From SIG480 sp045546975 (GTDB lineage Bacteria; Bacillota; Clostridia; Oscillospirales; JAAYXM01), in NCBI GenBank assembly GCA_045546975.1, contig JAZQDV010000010.1, forward strand, positions 124,001 to 188,000: a DNA stretch of 64,000 nt, given 5' to 3'. Below the pieces are notes generated by a model. It ran no database searches. It had not been told where the DNA came from and saw only the letters and a list, made by a program, of their open reading frames with translations. The position numbers were made by a program, and so were the translations under genes. Each line of letters opens with the position of its first letter. The stretch's first letter is position 1. Below are positions 1-8,594 of this stretch, one piece after another.

Positions 1-296
1 TCACAATGGTAGCGGCATTCTTTTTAGACTTGCTCAATTTGCCGTTTATGCTCCTTTTTATGCTGATTTATGCGTCATATAACTCCATACTGACACTCAC
101 GGCATTTTTCTCAAGAATACAGACTATTGATTTAACAGTAAAATTCAAAGACTGTATGAAAGCAATAATGCTCTGCTTCTTTGAGGTTACAACTTTAAGG
201 TTTATAATGGCATTTGTAAGACTTACGGCGTTCAAGGGCTATAAAAAGAAAAAACTTGATTGGGGACGCATTGAACGAAAGAAGATGAATATTTAA
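1..296 (+). CDS. C-terminal end of a membrane glycosyltransferase (partial)
   Basis: The reading frame is open to the left window edge, so only the last ~97 residues are visible. They hold two hydrophobic stretches (around residues 1-38 and 50-72) followed by a basic tail with W-G-x-I-E-R-K near the end. A Trp followed by a short charged tail like this is typical of the C-terminus of processive family-2 membrane glycosyltransferases that polymerise and export polysaccharide. The next gene encodes a c-di-GMP-type EAL protein 22 bp downstream, which suits an exopolysaccharide locus. The catalytic domain lies outside the window, so the family call is inference. Confidence 0.5.
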   Translation, partial: TMVAAFFLDLLNLPFMLLFMLIYASYNSILTLTAFFSRIQTIDLTVKFKDCMKAIMLCFFEVTTLRFIMAFVRLTAFKGYKKKKLDWGRIERKKMNI

Positions 297-318
297 CAGA
301 GGCGAGGTGATTTGATAA

Positions 319-2208
319 ATGAGAAAATGTATGATTGCAATATTCCTACTTGTTATTTTTGGTGCTCATCCGGTTTTTGCCGAGGTTTATACTACTGAAA
401 AAACCGAGGGTTTGGGAGATTGTATCTATGTAGCGGGAAGTCCTGATAATTATCCGGTTGAATTTTATGACGAGGAAAATAACGCATACTGTGGTATTAT
501 TCCCGATATGCTGAGGATTATCTCTGAACGCTCAGGTGTGGATTTTGTTTATATCAATGGCAATAAAGCTGATAAAAATACAATGGGAGAAAATTTGCAG
601 GTGGAGATTGTTTCTTCTTCCGAAAATATCAGCACCCTGCCTTATTATAAGGATTATTTAGAGCTCGTATCCTTTGAAAAAGACGGGAAAACAGTGAAAT
701 CTGGTCTTGTTTTCACAAGCCTTACGGATGATGTACTGATTTCAAAAACCAAAGCTGCAGCAAGTGAGATTCCGGAAGATGTTAAAAGCGGAATATATCT
801 TTCTTATGCAACCGAAAATACAAAGATAAATTACATTTGGATTGTAATAGCACTTGTTTTTTGCTTGAGTCTGCTTGCCTCTGTAATTCTGCTGATTTTT
901 CGCATCAAACGCATCCGCAAAGAAAATGAGGCGGATAAGATGACGGACTCCGAGACCGGGATGGGAAATCTGCAATTTTTCAAGTATCATTTCAGATACA
1001 CAATAAGCGATATATCAAGAAGCCTTTATTATATTGCATATATTATTTTAGACAGCAGCTATCTTCGCTCTTATCACGGCAACAGCTCTTTTGACGATGT
1101 GCTCAAATACACAGCATCCGTTCTTTCGGAGCATACGGGCGACAGAGAAATCCCTGCACGAATTACCGAAAACGGCTTTGCCTTTGCGTTTCAATCCACA
1201 AATGATGATGACGCAAAAAAAAGGCTTGCCGAAATTATGAATAAGCTCAACAGTTTTGAAGCTGTGAAGGAGAAAAACAACAAACTTGTGTTTCACTCTG
1301 CCGTCTATCATCTTGGAAGTTCTGACAGAAATTGTGAAATTCTTCTTTTCAATCTCAGAAAGAACTGTAATAGAATTTTTGGTACGGAAAAGCAGATTGT
1401 TTTCTGCGATATTCATTCTATGAATATGATTCAGGAAGAAAAGAAAATCACCGAAAGCATCTTAAAGGGGTTTGAGAAAAACGAATTTAAGATGTATCTG
1501 CAGTTTATTGTTGATAACAAAACCAAGAAAATTGTTTCAGCAGAAGCTCTTTCAAGGTGGGATAGTCCTGATAAAGGACTTATCGGTCCCGGTAAATATA
1601 TTGGGAACATGGAAATAGCAGGGCTTATAAGTAAGCACGACTTTTATATGTTTGAGCTTGCCTGTCGTCAGCTTGAAAAATGGAAGGGTACGGCTTTTGA
1701 AAATATCGCTCTTTCCTGTAACTTTACAAGAATAACCCTTTCGGAAGAAAATTTTATTGATAAACTCAAGATGATTTCAAATAGTTATTCTTTTGATAAG
1801 TCAAAGATTGCTATTGAAATTACCGAAGATGCTATGGAAAAAGACAGAGAAACTGCAACGAATAATGTAAGGTTGTGTAAGGAAATTGGGTTCAGAGTGT
1901 ATCTTGACGACTTGGGAAGCGGGTATACATCCCTTGCGAATTTGTGTGATTATCCCATTGACGTTGTAAAAATTGACCGTGATATTTTACTCAAAACCGA
2001 AAACGAAAAAGGCAAAGACCTGTTTACAGGAATCATTGCTCTTGCGCACAGCTTAAATATTAAGGTTATTTGCGAGGGCGTAGAAACAGAAGTTCAAAAC
2101 ACACTTGTATCTTCATCTGATTGTGACTTCGTTCAGGGATGGTATTATTCCAAGGCACTTCCTTTAGAGGAGTGTGAGTCGTTTATAGATAAATATGAAA
2201 ATCGGTGA
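319..2208 (+). CDS. Membrane-anchored EAL-domain protein with degenerate GGDEF
   Basis: Predicted c-di-GMP phosphodiesterase of 629 residues. Order: signal peptide (1-22, ending VFA-E), a short extracytoplasmic solute-binding-like domain (about 30-165), one transmembrane helix (about 173-197), a GGDEF-like domain (about 210-370) and a C-terminal EAL domain (about 385-625). The EAL domain keeps the key motifs: AEALSRW, E-I-T-E, DDLGSGY, K-I-D-R and C-E-G-V-E. The GGDEF signature is lost; the equivalent position reads T-E-N-G-F-A-F, so no cyclase activity is expected. It follows a probable exopolysaccharide synthase and likely tunes it by degrading c-di-GMP in response to an external ligand. 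Ligand unknown. A good terminator follows. Confidence 0.88.
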   Translation: MRKCMIAIFLLVIFGAHPVFAEVYTTEKTEGLGDCIYVAGSPDNYPVEFYDEENNAYCGIIPDMLRIISERSGVDFVYINGNKADKNTMGENLQVEIVSSSENISTLPYYKDYLELVSFEKDGKTVKSGLVFTSLTDDVLISKTKAAASEIPEDVKSGIYLSYATENTKINYIWIVIALVFCLSLLASVILLIFRIKRIRKENEADKMTDSETGMGNLQFFKYHFRYTISDISRSLYYIAYIILDSSYLRSYHGNSSFDDVLKYTASVLSEHTGDREIPARITENGFAFAFQSTNDDDAKKRLAEIMNKLNSFEAVKEKNNKLVFHSAVYHLGSSDRNCEILLFNLRKNCNRIFGTEKQIVFCDIHSMNMIQEEKKITESILKGFEKNEFKMYLQFIVDNKTKKIVSAEALSRWDSPDKGLIGPGKYIGNMEIAGLISKHDFYMFELACRQLEKWKGTAFENIALSCNFTRITLSEENFIDKLKMISNSYSFDKSKIAIEITEDAMEKDRETATNNVRLCKEIGFRVYLDDLGSGYTSLANLCDYPIDVVKIDRDILLKTENEKGKDLFTGIIALAHSLNIKVICEGVETEVQNTLVSSSDCDFVQGWYYSKALPLEECESFIDKYENR

Positions 2209-2282
2209 TCATTTAGCATAACAAAAAAATATGTATATCCAAGCGATATACGCTTCATAAAATATTTCATGTACTACACCGA

Positions 2283-2320
2283 AGCCTATCACTCCGCAAA
2301 GTGATAGGCTTTTTTTGTTG
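2283..2320 (+). terminator. Rho-independent terminator after EAL gene
   Basis: Perfect stem of AGCCTATCACT and its complement with a short loop, followed by seven T. It separates the EAL gene from the decayed element debris that follows. The rest of 2209-2446 is AT-rich; TTGACA at about 2335 could be a -35 box for the debris gene, otherwise nothing is seen. Confidence 0.85.
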
Positions 2321-2446
2321 CTGATTGCATATATTGACAACCATTTTAGTATTTGACAAAATAATTTTGAAATACAGGAACATTTTACATATACCTATGT
2401 CGATATATATTAGAGAACACCATTCTCGGAAAGGAAGTGAATAAAA

Positions 2447-3342
2447 ATGGATATGAAAGTACATCTCCCTGCGGTTACTTTACCCTTGGAAAAAGGTTTG
2501 GAGTATTATTATGCTAATTCAAAGTTCTTGCCTATCTTTTACAGAATCCCAAAAGAGATTTTGGAGGTCAGAGGTAAAGAGCTTATGTGAATTCCACGCA
2601 CACCGGCTTCAGCCTTTTATGATGCAGAGGTTATAAGATTTGTTGAAAGTGATATTTTTATGAACGGGCTTATAAACTGTGTCGCATATATGGTGTGGCC
2701 GTATTTGAATGTAAGTCCCAAAATGGAGGTCTATTCAAATCACGACCCTGCTTGGATAATTGCTTACTCTCTGCCGATATGGATAAGAGGATTTATTGAC
2801 TATGACGGAATGTGGGATGCAAGAGAGCTAAAATCACAAGTTGATTCTTTTCTTCATTTTAAGTATTCATATATCCCTATGGAAGAATCGCAGAAACGGC
2901 TTTCATATATTGTACCGCAAGTGCTGAAGCAGCACAATCTTGATAAGGTTATTGAGGTTATAAAAGAAAACCGATGTTTTGAAGATTTTATGGAAAATTG
3001 GGAGAGCAATCAAAAAATTGATTTTCTTCGTAAATGGTATCATAAGAGAACTAAGCACCTATTGTGTCGCTTGATGCGGAAATCGAACAATATGCCAAGT
3101 ATAATAACGGACACGAGTTGGATTTTGAAGATATTACAGCAAACACAGAGGAACAAGTATTATCGGAGATGATGGTAAAACAGTTTACGGATAGCTTGTC
3201 TGAAAAGGACAAAAAAATACTTGAAATGAGATTGGAGGGATACACGCAGGAAGAAATCGCAGAAGAGCTAGGTTATAAAAACCACAGCGGAGTTCAAAAA
3301 CGAATAACAAAGATAGGCTTATTGATATGCGACTTCTGCTAA
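2447..3342 (+). pseudogene. Decayed integrative-element sigma-70-like gene
   Basis: A start at 2447 with a strong ribosome site (AAGGAAGTGA) runs 47 codons to an in-frame TGA at 2588-2590; the same frame continues to about 3055, then coding shifts to another frame (from about 3064) and ends at 3342. The later part has the pattern of small sigma-region-4-like proteins of Clostridial conjugative elements: D-F-L-R-K-W-Y-H-K-R-T-K-H before the frameshift, then S-L-S-E-K-D-K-K-I-L and G-Y-T-Q-E-E-I-A-E-E-L-G, a helix-turn-helix. I do not recognise the N-terminal part. A stop plus a frameshift indicates a pseudogene; it abuts a recombinase remnant. Sequencing error cannot be excluded for either lesion. 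Confidence 0.7.
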
Positions 3343-3569
3343 AAACTTTGAGAGAGCTAACCGATTTCCGAGAGCTTACCCCAACAATAGTTAATTCTCT
3401 GATACAAAGAATAGAGGTTCACAGCAACGACAAATATGACGGTCATTGTCATGCAAAGGTTGATATTTACTTCACCGCCGTTGGAATGATTGATATTCCT
3501 GATGAAAAAGAAATATTGGATATAATAAACAAAATCCCAAAAAATCCACAGATGTATAAAGTCGGATAA
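3327..3569 (+). pseudogene. C-terminal remnant of a large serine recombinase (DUF4368)
   Basis: Eighty residues matching from memory the extreme C-terminus of Tn1549/CTn-type serine recombinases: L-R-E-L-T-D-F-R-E-L-T-P, then I-Q-R-I-E-V-H, then K-V-D-I-Y-F-T-A-V-G-M-I-D-I-P. The resolvase and recombinase domains that should precede it (about 450 residues) are absent; the sequence is fused directly to the sigma-like remnant. It cannot be active. Together the two remnants mark the scar of a lost integrative element. Confidence 0.82.
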
Positions 3570-3577
3570 CAAGGAAA

Positions 3578-3611
3578 ATGGAGTAGTTCCTTGATTTTGG
3601 AACTACTCCAT
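3578..3611 (-). terminator. Terminator downstream of yitT
   Basis: Stem ATGGAGTAGTTCC / GGAACTACTCCAT with an eight-base loop. On the minus strand it is followed by TTTTCC, fitting termination of the yitT-like gene; it also closes off the recombinase remnant on the plus strand. Confidence 0.65.
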
Positions 3612-3661
3612 AAAAAACTTCCTTATGTGGCTGTCGCTAATTTCCTCACCGCTTTGCTTTC

Positions 3662-4528
3662 CTATAAGTTCGTTTTTATATTTGGCTTAAAGCCGAAGCC
3701 GAGTACCTCGTGCGTGTTTGTGACTATCATAAAGGCATCGTTATCGGTTTCACGGACGATCTCCTTGAGTCTGCCTATCTGGTTCGGGTTTATCGCACAC
3801 ATAAGCATCTTTCTCGGATTGTTTGTAAACGCGCCCTCGCCTGTAAGAATCGTTGCACCATGGTGTAGGTCAGAGATTACAAGTTTGCTGATTTCCTGAG
3901 CCTTTTCGCTTATAATATAAGCGAGTTTATCTGTCGTAAAGCCGTAGATAACGCCGTCTGTCGCGATTGAAGCCGCGTACATTTTTATAATTGCGTAAAG
4001 CACGCTGTTTATGTTGCGGAAAGCGAAGGCTGCGCAGAGAACGATTGCGGTATCTGCCGCGAGTATAAGCTTTCCAAGGGGGATGCCTGAGTATCTCTTG
4101 CGAAGAACAAGGCCTACAATGTCAGTACCTGCCGTGCTTCCGTTTTTGATAAATACCAGCCCGAGCCCGACACCCGTTCCGAAGCCGCCGAAGATTGCGC
4201 ACAGGAGCGGATCGGTCGAAAGTGCAGGAAGAGTTTCGGTAAACTGCATACTGAGTGAAAGGAAAATAGATGAAAATACGGTTTTTGCCATAAACACACC
4301 GCCGATTTTCCAAAGGCCGAGTGCGAGGAACGGAATGTTTACGAGAAATGTAAGAAGACCCATTGAAAGATTCGGAAAATAGTAGTTTATAATCATGGAT
4401 ATACCTGTTATCCCGCCGACCGCGATCTGAGCGTCTCTCATAAAGAGGCTGTAGGACGCTGCAAAAAGAAAAGAACCCAGCGCGATAACAAAGTAATCAC
4501 CAAAGAATTTTTTGAAATTTATTTTCAT
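3662..4528 (-). CDS. YitT family membrane protein (DUF161 + DUF2179)
   Basis: Protein of 288 residues, the usual size for YitT proteins. The N-terminal ~200 residues have five or six hydrophobic helices with the family motifs A-x-G-G-I-T-G-I-S near residue 40 and G-G-F-G-T-G-V-G-L-G-L near 120, then G-S-T-A-G-T-D-I. The C-terminal ~80 residues form the cytosolic DUF2179 domain, including H-G-A-T-I-L-T-G-E-G-A-F and the R-K-M-L-M-C step. Function in the cell is unknown for the family. It is transcribed alone, divergent from the mgtE leader. Confidence 0.9.
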   Translation of the reverse strand: MKINFKKFFGDYFVIALGSFLFAASYSLFMRDAQIAVGGITGISMIINYYFPNLSMGLLTFLVNIPFLALGLWKIGGVFMAKTVFSSIFLSLSMQFTETLPALSTDPLLCAIFGGFGTGVGLGLVFIKNGSTAGTDIVGLVLRKRYSGIPLGKLILAADTAIVLCAAFAFRNINSVLYAIIKMYAASIATDGVIYGFTTDKLAYIISEKAQEISKLVISDLHHGATILTGEGAFTNNPRKMLMCAINPNQIGRLKEIVRETDNDAFMIVTNTHEVLGFGFKPNIKTNL

Positions 4529-4629
4529 TTTTTCTTGTCACTCCCGTGAAAATTGTGGTATACTATATACTATCACGAAATTCGCGGAATATCAAGAGAA
4601 TTAAAGTTGGTATTTTGGCATATTAACGA

Positions 4630-4801
4630 GTTAAAGGAAGGTGAGAATAATGGACGCTGGCGGTAGTAGAAGCACATCAAAAAGTCGAAGTAGATGCGCC
4701 GTTTCGGCGTTCGTTGTTGTTGCCATACAATAAAAGCAACAAGCTTCGCTTCTTGTATTGTGCCTTTGCTTCCTGAAACAAAGAAAAGGAGGAAAGGAAA
4801 T
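4630..4801 (+). promoter_or_regulatory. Candidate regulatory leader of mgtE with a small upstream ORF
   Basis: Long untranslated stretch before mgtE. It contains a strong ribosome site (AAAGGAAGGTGAG) and a 41-codon open frame at 4650-4775 (start M-D-A-G-G-S-R-S, stop TGA) ending 26 bp before mgtE. Two hairpins exclude each other: TTGTTGC (4716-4722) with GCAACAA (4735-4741), versus ATACAA (4724-4729) with TTGTAT (4752-4757). A GGTGAG and a GCCATACA segment faintly recall the M-box Mg riboswitch, but the conserved core is not convincing. Leader-peptide or RNA-based Mg control is inference only. Confidence 0.35.
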
Positions 4802-6151
4802 ATGGAAGAAAATTTTGCAAAAATCGAAGATATGATTTTCGAGCTTATTGAGGAGCGCAAGTATTCTAAGCTCAGAGAGTTTTTTGAGACTATGGAAGCT
4901 GCAGATATCGCGCTTCTTCTCGATGATATTCCAAAGGAAAAACTGTCAATAGTATTCAGGCTTATGTCAAAGGAGCTTGCGGCAGAGACCTTTGTTGAGA
5001 TGGAGCCTGACCTTCAGGAGCTTCTTATCCGCAGCTTTTCCGATACCGAGCTTAAAGCGGTTGTCGACGAGCTTTACGTCGATGACGCGGTCGATATTAT
5101 TGAGGAAATGCCCGCAAACGTGGTCCGCAGGATCCTCGCTCAGGCTGATCCCGATATGCGAAAAACAATAAACGAAATTCTCAAGTACCCCGAGGACAGT
5201 GCGGGAAGCATTATGACCACAGAGTATATGTGCTTCAAACCTGATATAACGGTTGCCGTGGCTATCAAGAGCCTTCGCAGCTCGGGACTTGATAAGGAAA
5301 CAATTTATACATGCTATGTAACTGAAAGAGACAGAAAACTTATCGGTCTTATTTCGGTCAAAGAGCTTCTTCTTGCAAACGATGATGAAAGCATCCGGGA
5401 TATAATGGAAGAAAACGTTATATCCGTAAACACGCTTGACGATAAGGAAGATGTTGCGAATAAGCTTGCACACTATAACTTTCTTGCGCTTCCCGTTGTC
5501 GACCGTGAGAACAGACTTATCGGTATAGTAACTGTTGACGATGCTATCGACGTCATCCGTGAAGAGGCGACAGAGGATATTGAAAAGATGGCGGCTATCA
5601 TCCCGTCGGATAAGCCGTATCTCAAGTCAAGTGTCTTTGAGCTTTTCCGCGCACGTATGCCGTGGTTGCTTCTTCTTATGTTGTCCTCAACCTTTACGGG
5701 TATGATAATAACGGGGTTTGAGTCAGCGCTTGCCACCACAGCGGTGCTCGCGGCATATATCCCGATGCTTATGGGAACAGGCGGTAACTCCGGAAGCCAG
5801 TCCTCTGTTGCGGTAATACGAAGTCTCTCGCTTGACGAGATTGACTTTAGTGACATCTTCCGTATTCAGTGGAAGGAAGTCCGTGTTTCCTTACTTTGCG
5901 GAATAACACTTGCACTCGCGAGTTTTGTGAAGCTTATAATTATCGACCGTATAGATGTTCTTGTGTCACTTGTCGTTTCAATAGCACTTGCACTTACTGT
6001 AGTATGTGCAAAGTTTGTCGGATGTTCACTTCCGATTATTTCAAAGAAGATCGGTTTTGACCCTGCGGTTATGGCAAGTCCGTTCATCACAACTATTGTC
6101 GACGCGATATCGCTTCTCATTTACTTTTTGGTCGCATCAGCAATTCTGTAA
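4802..6151 (+). CDS. mgtE: Magnesium transporter MgtE
   Basis: Mg2+ channel/transporter of 449 residues. Start chosen at 4802 because AAGGAGGAAAGG lies just upstream; the frame is open further but that part is not MgtE-like. Domains: acidic N-domain of superhelical repeats (about 1-125, with L-L-D-D-I-P and D-D-A-V-D-I-I-E-E-M), two CBS domains (about 130-255, including S-A-G-S-I-M-T-T-E-Y and L-P-V-V-D), plug helix, then five transmembrane helices (about 280-449). The pore signature M-G-T-G-G-N-S-G-S-Q-S is intact. The cytosolic domains sense Mg2+ and gate the pore. An unusual leader precedes it. Confidence 0.96.
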   Translation: MEENFAKIEDMIFELIEERKYSKLREFFETMEAADIALLLDDIPKEKLSIVFRLMSKELAAETFVEMEPDLQELLIRSFSDTELKAVVDELYVDDAVDIIEEMPANVVRRILAQADPDMRKTINEILKYPEDSAGSIMTTEYMCFKPDITVAVAIKSLRSSGLDKETIYTCYVTERDRKLIGLISVKELLLANDDESIRDIMEENVISVNTLDDKEDVANKLAHYNFLALPVVDRENRLIGIVTVDDAIDVIREEATEDIEKMAAIIPSDKPYLKSSVFELFRARMPWLLLLMLSSTFTGMIITGFESALATTAVLAAYIPMLMGTGGNSGSQSSVAVIRSLSLDEIDFSDIFRIQWKEVRVSLLCGITLALASFVKLIIIDRIDVLVSLVVSIALALTVVCAKFVGCSLPIISKKIGFDPAVMASPFITTIVDAISLLIYFLVASAIL

Positions 6152-6156
6152 AAGAC

Positions 6157-6192
6157 AAAATCTCCTGCAATTTTCATTGCAGGAGATTTTTT
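6157..6192. terminator. Bidirectional terminator between mgtE and dpaB
   Basis: Stem AAAATCTCCTGCAA / TTGCAGGAGATTTT with a short loop, flanked by A and T runs on both sides, between two convergent genes. Confidence 0.88.
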
Positions 6193-6763
6193 ATATAATA
6201 CGTGGTTCAATCTGGGTGTTTGCAAGTGCGAAGTTGAGTGTTTCTTCGATTTTTGTCATATCAGCGACGAGTGAGTTTGGCTTCCCAAAACAGTCGTCCT
6301 GACCGTAGGGCACAAAATATATATTCTTTATTGCAGAAAGAGTACCGATGTTTTTCATATTGATACCAAGTCCGTCATTTGTCGAAACTGCAATAATAAG
6401 CGGTCTGGCATTTCTAAGATGTGCTTTAGCAGCCATCGTGACGGAGGTGTCGCAAATACCGTTTGCGAGCTTTGCGGTGGTGTTTCCCGTACACGGTGCA
6501 ATTATAAGTGCATCAAGAAGCTTTTTCGGACCAATGGGCTCAGCATCAAAGATGGTACTGATAATTTTTTTATTACAGATACTTTCAATTCTTTTTATGA
6601 AATCCTCCGCTTTCCCGAAACGGGTGTCTGTGGTATAGGCCATATGCGACATTATAGGGAAAACGTCGTATCCTTTTTCTGTAAGCTTTTCTATTTCGGG
6701 CAGGACTTTGGAAAATGTACAGAACGAGCCGCACAGAGCAAAGCCTACCGCTTTGTTTTCCAC
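6191..6763 (-). CDS. spoVFB: Dipicolinate synthase subunit B
   Basis: Flavoprotein-type subunit of dipicolinate synthase (190 residues, usual ~195), which with subunit A makes the spore-core chelator dipicolinic acid from dihydrodipicolinate in the mother cell. Visible family features: G-F-A-L-C-G-S-F-C-T-F near the N-terminus, A-P-C-T-G-N-T-T-A-K-L-A-N-G (residues about 88-101), and V-P-Y-G-Q-D-D near the C-terminus. Start is a GTG with GGGGGA upstream. It begins 3 bp after the dpaA stop, so the two are an operon. Implies a sporulating organism. Confidence 0.95.
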   Translation of the reverse strand: MENKAVGFALCGSFCTFSKVLPEIEKLTEKGYDVFPIMSHMAYTTDTRFGKAEDFIKRIESICNKKIISTIFDAEPIGPKKLLDALIIAPCTGNTTAKLANGICDTSVTMAAKAHLRNARPLIIAVSTNDGLGINMKNIGTLSAIKNIYFVPYGQDDCFGKPNSLVADMTKIEETLNFALANTQIEPRII

Positions 6764-6766
6764 TTT

Positions 6767-7642
6767 TCAGTTCCCCCATTCAATGAGAATGTTATAGATA
6801 GTACGGCGCTCGGCTTCCGCCGCAAAGAGCGGTGCAACCTTTCCCGGAAGTGAGAGCGCGTGGACGGTGGAAATCTTCTTTTCTCTGGCAAAGTCAAAGT
6901 CGACTCCGCCGGGCTTTGACGCAAGGTCGCAGATAAAAACCCCCTGTTTCGCTTTTTTTAGTATCGAGGCGTCGAAAATGAGAGAGGGGATGGTGTTGAA
7001 GATAATGTCGTATCCGGAGACGGTATCAGAAATTTCTGCAGTTTTTATGGGAGTATAGCCGTATGCGGAAATCCAGGCAAGGTCACGCGAGGAGCGTGCG
7101 CTCACGGTGACATTTGCACCGAGTGCCCGAAGCTTGAATGCAAGTATTTTTCCGATATGTCCAAAACCCGCCACAAGACAATTCTTGCCACTTATAATGC
7201 TCTCCGTTTCATGCATTGCAACCTCTATTGCACCCTCTGCAGTCGGAATTGAGTTGAGCGTTGTGAAGTCTTCACGCTCAAGGTAGTCATAGAGACGAAT
7301 TCCGCTCCTTCCTGCCTTTTCAAAAAACGAGTTTGAGACCTTTCCGGCGATAACGGTCTGTCCCGTCGGGAAAAGAGAAAAAAGCTCGTCTATTGTGTGG
7401 CTTTGTGAGGATAGAGGTGCGTTTAAGTGTATGTTATCACAAGTTATGGGGAGGGGAAGCAAAACACAGTCAAACCTTTCTTTTAGAGAGGAAAGATTGC
7501 TTTTTTTGATTATACCGTCTTGCATCGGCGCATTTTCAAGAGAGAAGGCATATACTTCGTGACCGTCGCGTATAAGAAGCTCGGCAAGCTTCACCTCACG
7601 CATATCGCCTCCGACAAGTGCAAACTTAAAAGTTTTATCCAC
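6767..7642 (-). CDS. spoVFA: Dipicolinate synthase subunit A
   Basis: Oxidoreductase-like subunit of dipicolinate synthase, about 291 residues. The N-terminal part has F-A-L-V-G-G-D-M-R; the C-terminal Rossmann domain has C-L-V-A-G-F-G-H-I-G (about residue 155) and the end region L-A-S-K-P-G-G-V-D-F. The start is uncertain: a GTG at 7642 (V-D-K-T-F) fits AAAGG upstream better than a TTG at 7654 that touches it. First gene of the dpaA-dpaB operon. Expected to be made in the mother cell late in sporulation. Confidence 0.93.
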   Translation of the reverse strand: MDKTFKFALVGGDMREVKLAELLIRDGHEVYAFSLENAPMQDGIIKKSNLSSLKERFDCVLLPLPITCDNIHLNAPLSSQSHTIDELFSLFPTGQTVIAGKVSNSFFEKAGRSGIRLYDYLEREDFTTLNSIPTAEGAIEVAMHETESIISGKNCLVAGFGHIGKILAFKLRALGANVTVSARSSRDLAWISAYGYTPIKTAEISDTVSGYDIIFNTIPSLIFDASILKKAKQGVFICDLASKPGGVDFDFAREKKISTVHALSLPGKVAPLFAAEAERRTIYNILIEWGN

Positions 7643-7719
7643 AGAAAATCCCAACCTTTCAGAAAAGAGAATTCTTACGTCCTGTTACAGTATATTGAAA
7701 GGCAGGGAAAAAGGTGAAA

Positions 7720-7748
7720 AAAACAGCAGTCGTATTGACTGCTGTTTT
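7720..7748 (-). terminator. Terminator of uppP
   Basis: Stem AAAACAGCAGT / ACTGCTGTTTT; on the minus strand it is followed by a run of T, two bases after the uppP stop. Confidence 0.85.
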
Positions 7749-7750
7749 AA

Positions 7751-8560
7751 TTATTTGAGTATGAAGAAATATAGGAGAACTGCCATACCGAGAAGTATGC
7801 GGTAGACGCCGAATGCCTTGAAGTCGTGACGGCGGATATAGCTTAAAAGGAACTTTACTGCAAGGAGTGATACGACGTATGCCGTTACCATTGCGACAAG
7901 GAGAAGCATCCACTCGTTTCCGGTCATAACATAGTCGTTCGTAACAATTTTTAAGAAGCTTACTCCGAACATAACGGGGATTGCAAGGAAGAAGGAAAAC
8001 TCCGATGCAACCTCGCGCGAGGTTCCGAGCAAAATTGCGCCGAGGATTGTTGCGCCTGATCTTGATGTGCCGGGGATGATTGAGAGCACCTGGAAAAGAC
8101 CTATCAAAAGAGCGGTTTTGTATGTCATATCGTTCATGCTGGATATTTTTACGGTTTTGTTCTTTTTCTCTGCAAGGATGAAAGCAACACCGTAAATGAT
8201 AAGCATAATGCTTACTACAACGGGGGTTGATATGGCGTCCATTGCGTCATTGAAGAGAAGACCGAGCACTGCTGCAGGGACGCAGGCAACGATTACCTTA
8301 AACCACATCTGCCAGGTGTCGCGCTTTTCCGCAGCACTCTTTGAGGGTGCGAACGGATTGAGCTTTTTGAAATAAAGCGTTGCTATTGCAAGGATTGCAC
8401 CGAGCTGAATTACATAGAGGAAAAGCTGTGAAGCAAAAAAGCTTTCCATGTCTATTCCCATAAATTCGTTTGCGAGAATCATGTGTCCCGTACTGCTTAT
8501 GGGCAGCCACTCCGTGATACCCTCAACAATACCGATGATTACTGATTTTAAGATGTCCAA
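7751..8560 (-). CDS. uppP: Undecaprenyl-diphosphatase UppP (BacA)
   Basis: Integral membrane phosphatase recycling undecaprenyl pyrophosphate to the monophosphate carrier used for peptidoglycan; gives bacitracin resistance when abundant. 269 residues, standard size. Signature motifs: G-I-V-E-G-I-T-E-W-L-P-I-S-S-T-G-H at residues 10-26 (catalytic E and S-S-T-G-H) and P-G-T-S-R-S-G-A-T near 165. Seven to eight hydrophobic helices. Stands alone with its own terminator. Confidence 0.97.
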   Translation of the reverse strand: MDILKSVIIGIVEGITEWLPISSTGHMILANEFMGIDMESFFASQLFLYVIQLGAILAIATLYFKKLNPFAPSKSAAEKRDTWQMWFKVIVACVPAAVLGLLFNDAMDAISTPVVVSIMLIIYGVAFILAEKKNKTVKISSMNDMTYKTALLIGLFQVLSIIPGTSRSGATILGAILLGTSREVASEFSFFLAIPVMFGVSFLKIVTNDYVMTGNEWMLLLVAMVTAYVVSLLAVKFLLSYIRRHDFKAFGVYRILLGMAVLLYFFILK

Positions 8561-8594
8561 GAAAAATCAACTCCTATAATGTAATATATTCGAC

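Noticed and set aside
2588..2590. In-frame TGA as selenocysteine or stop-codon reassignment
   Set aside because: A frameshift follows in the same remnant and other genes use TGA as a stop, so decay is the simpler reading.
3064..3342. Intact small sigma factor gene
   Set aside because: It lacks its N-terminal part in frame and ends by fusion to recombinase debris.
4600..4801. M-box magnesium riboswitch before mgtE
   Set aside because: Only short stretches (GGTGAG, GCCATACA) match; the conserved core is not recognisable, so it is recorded only as a candidate leader.
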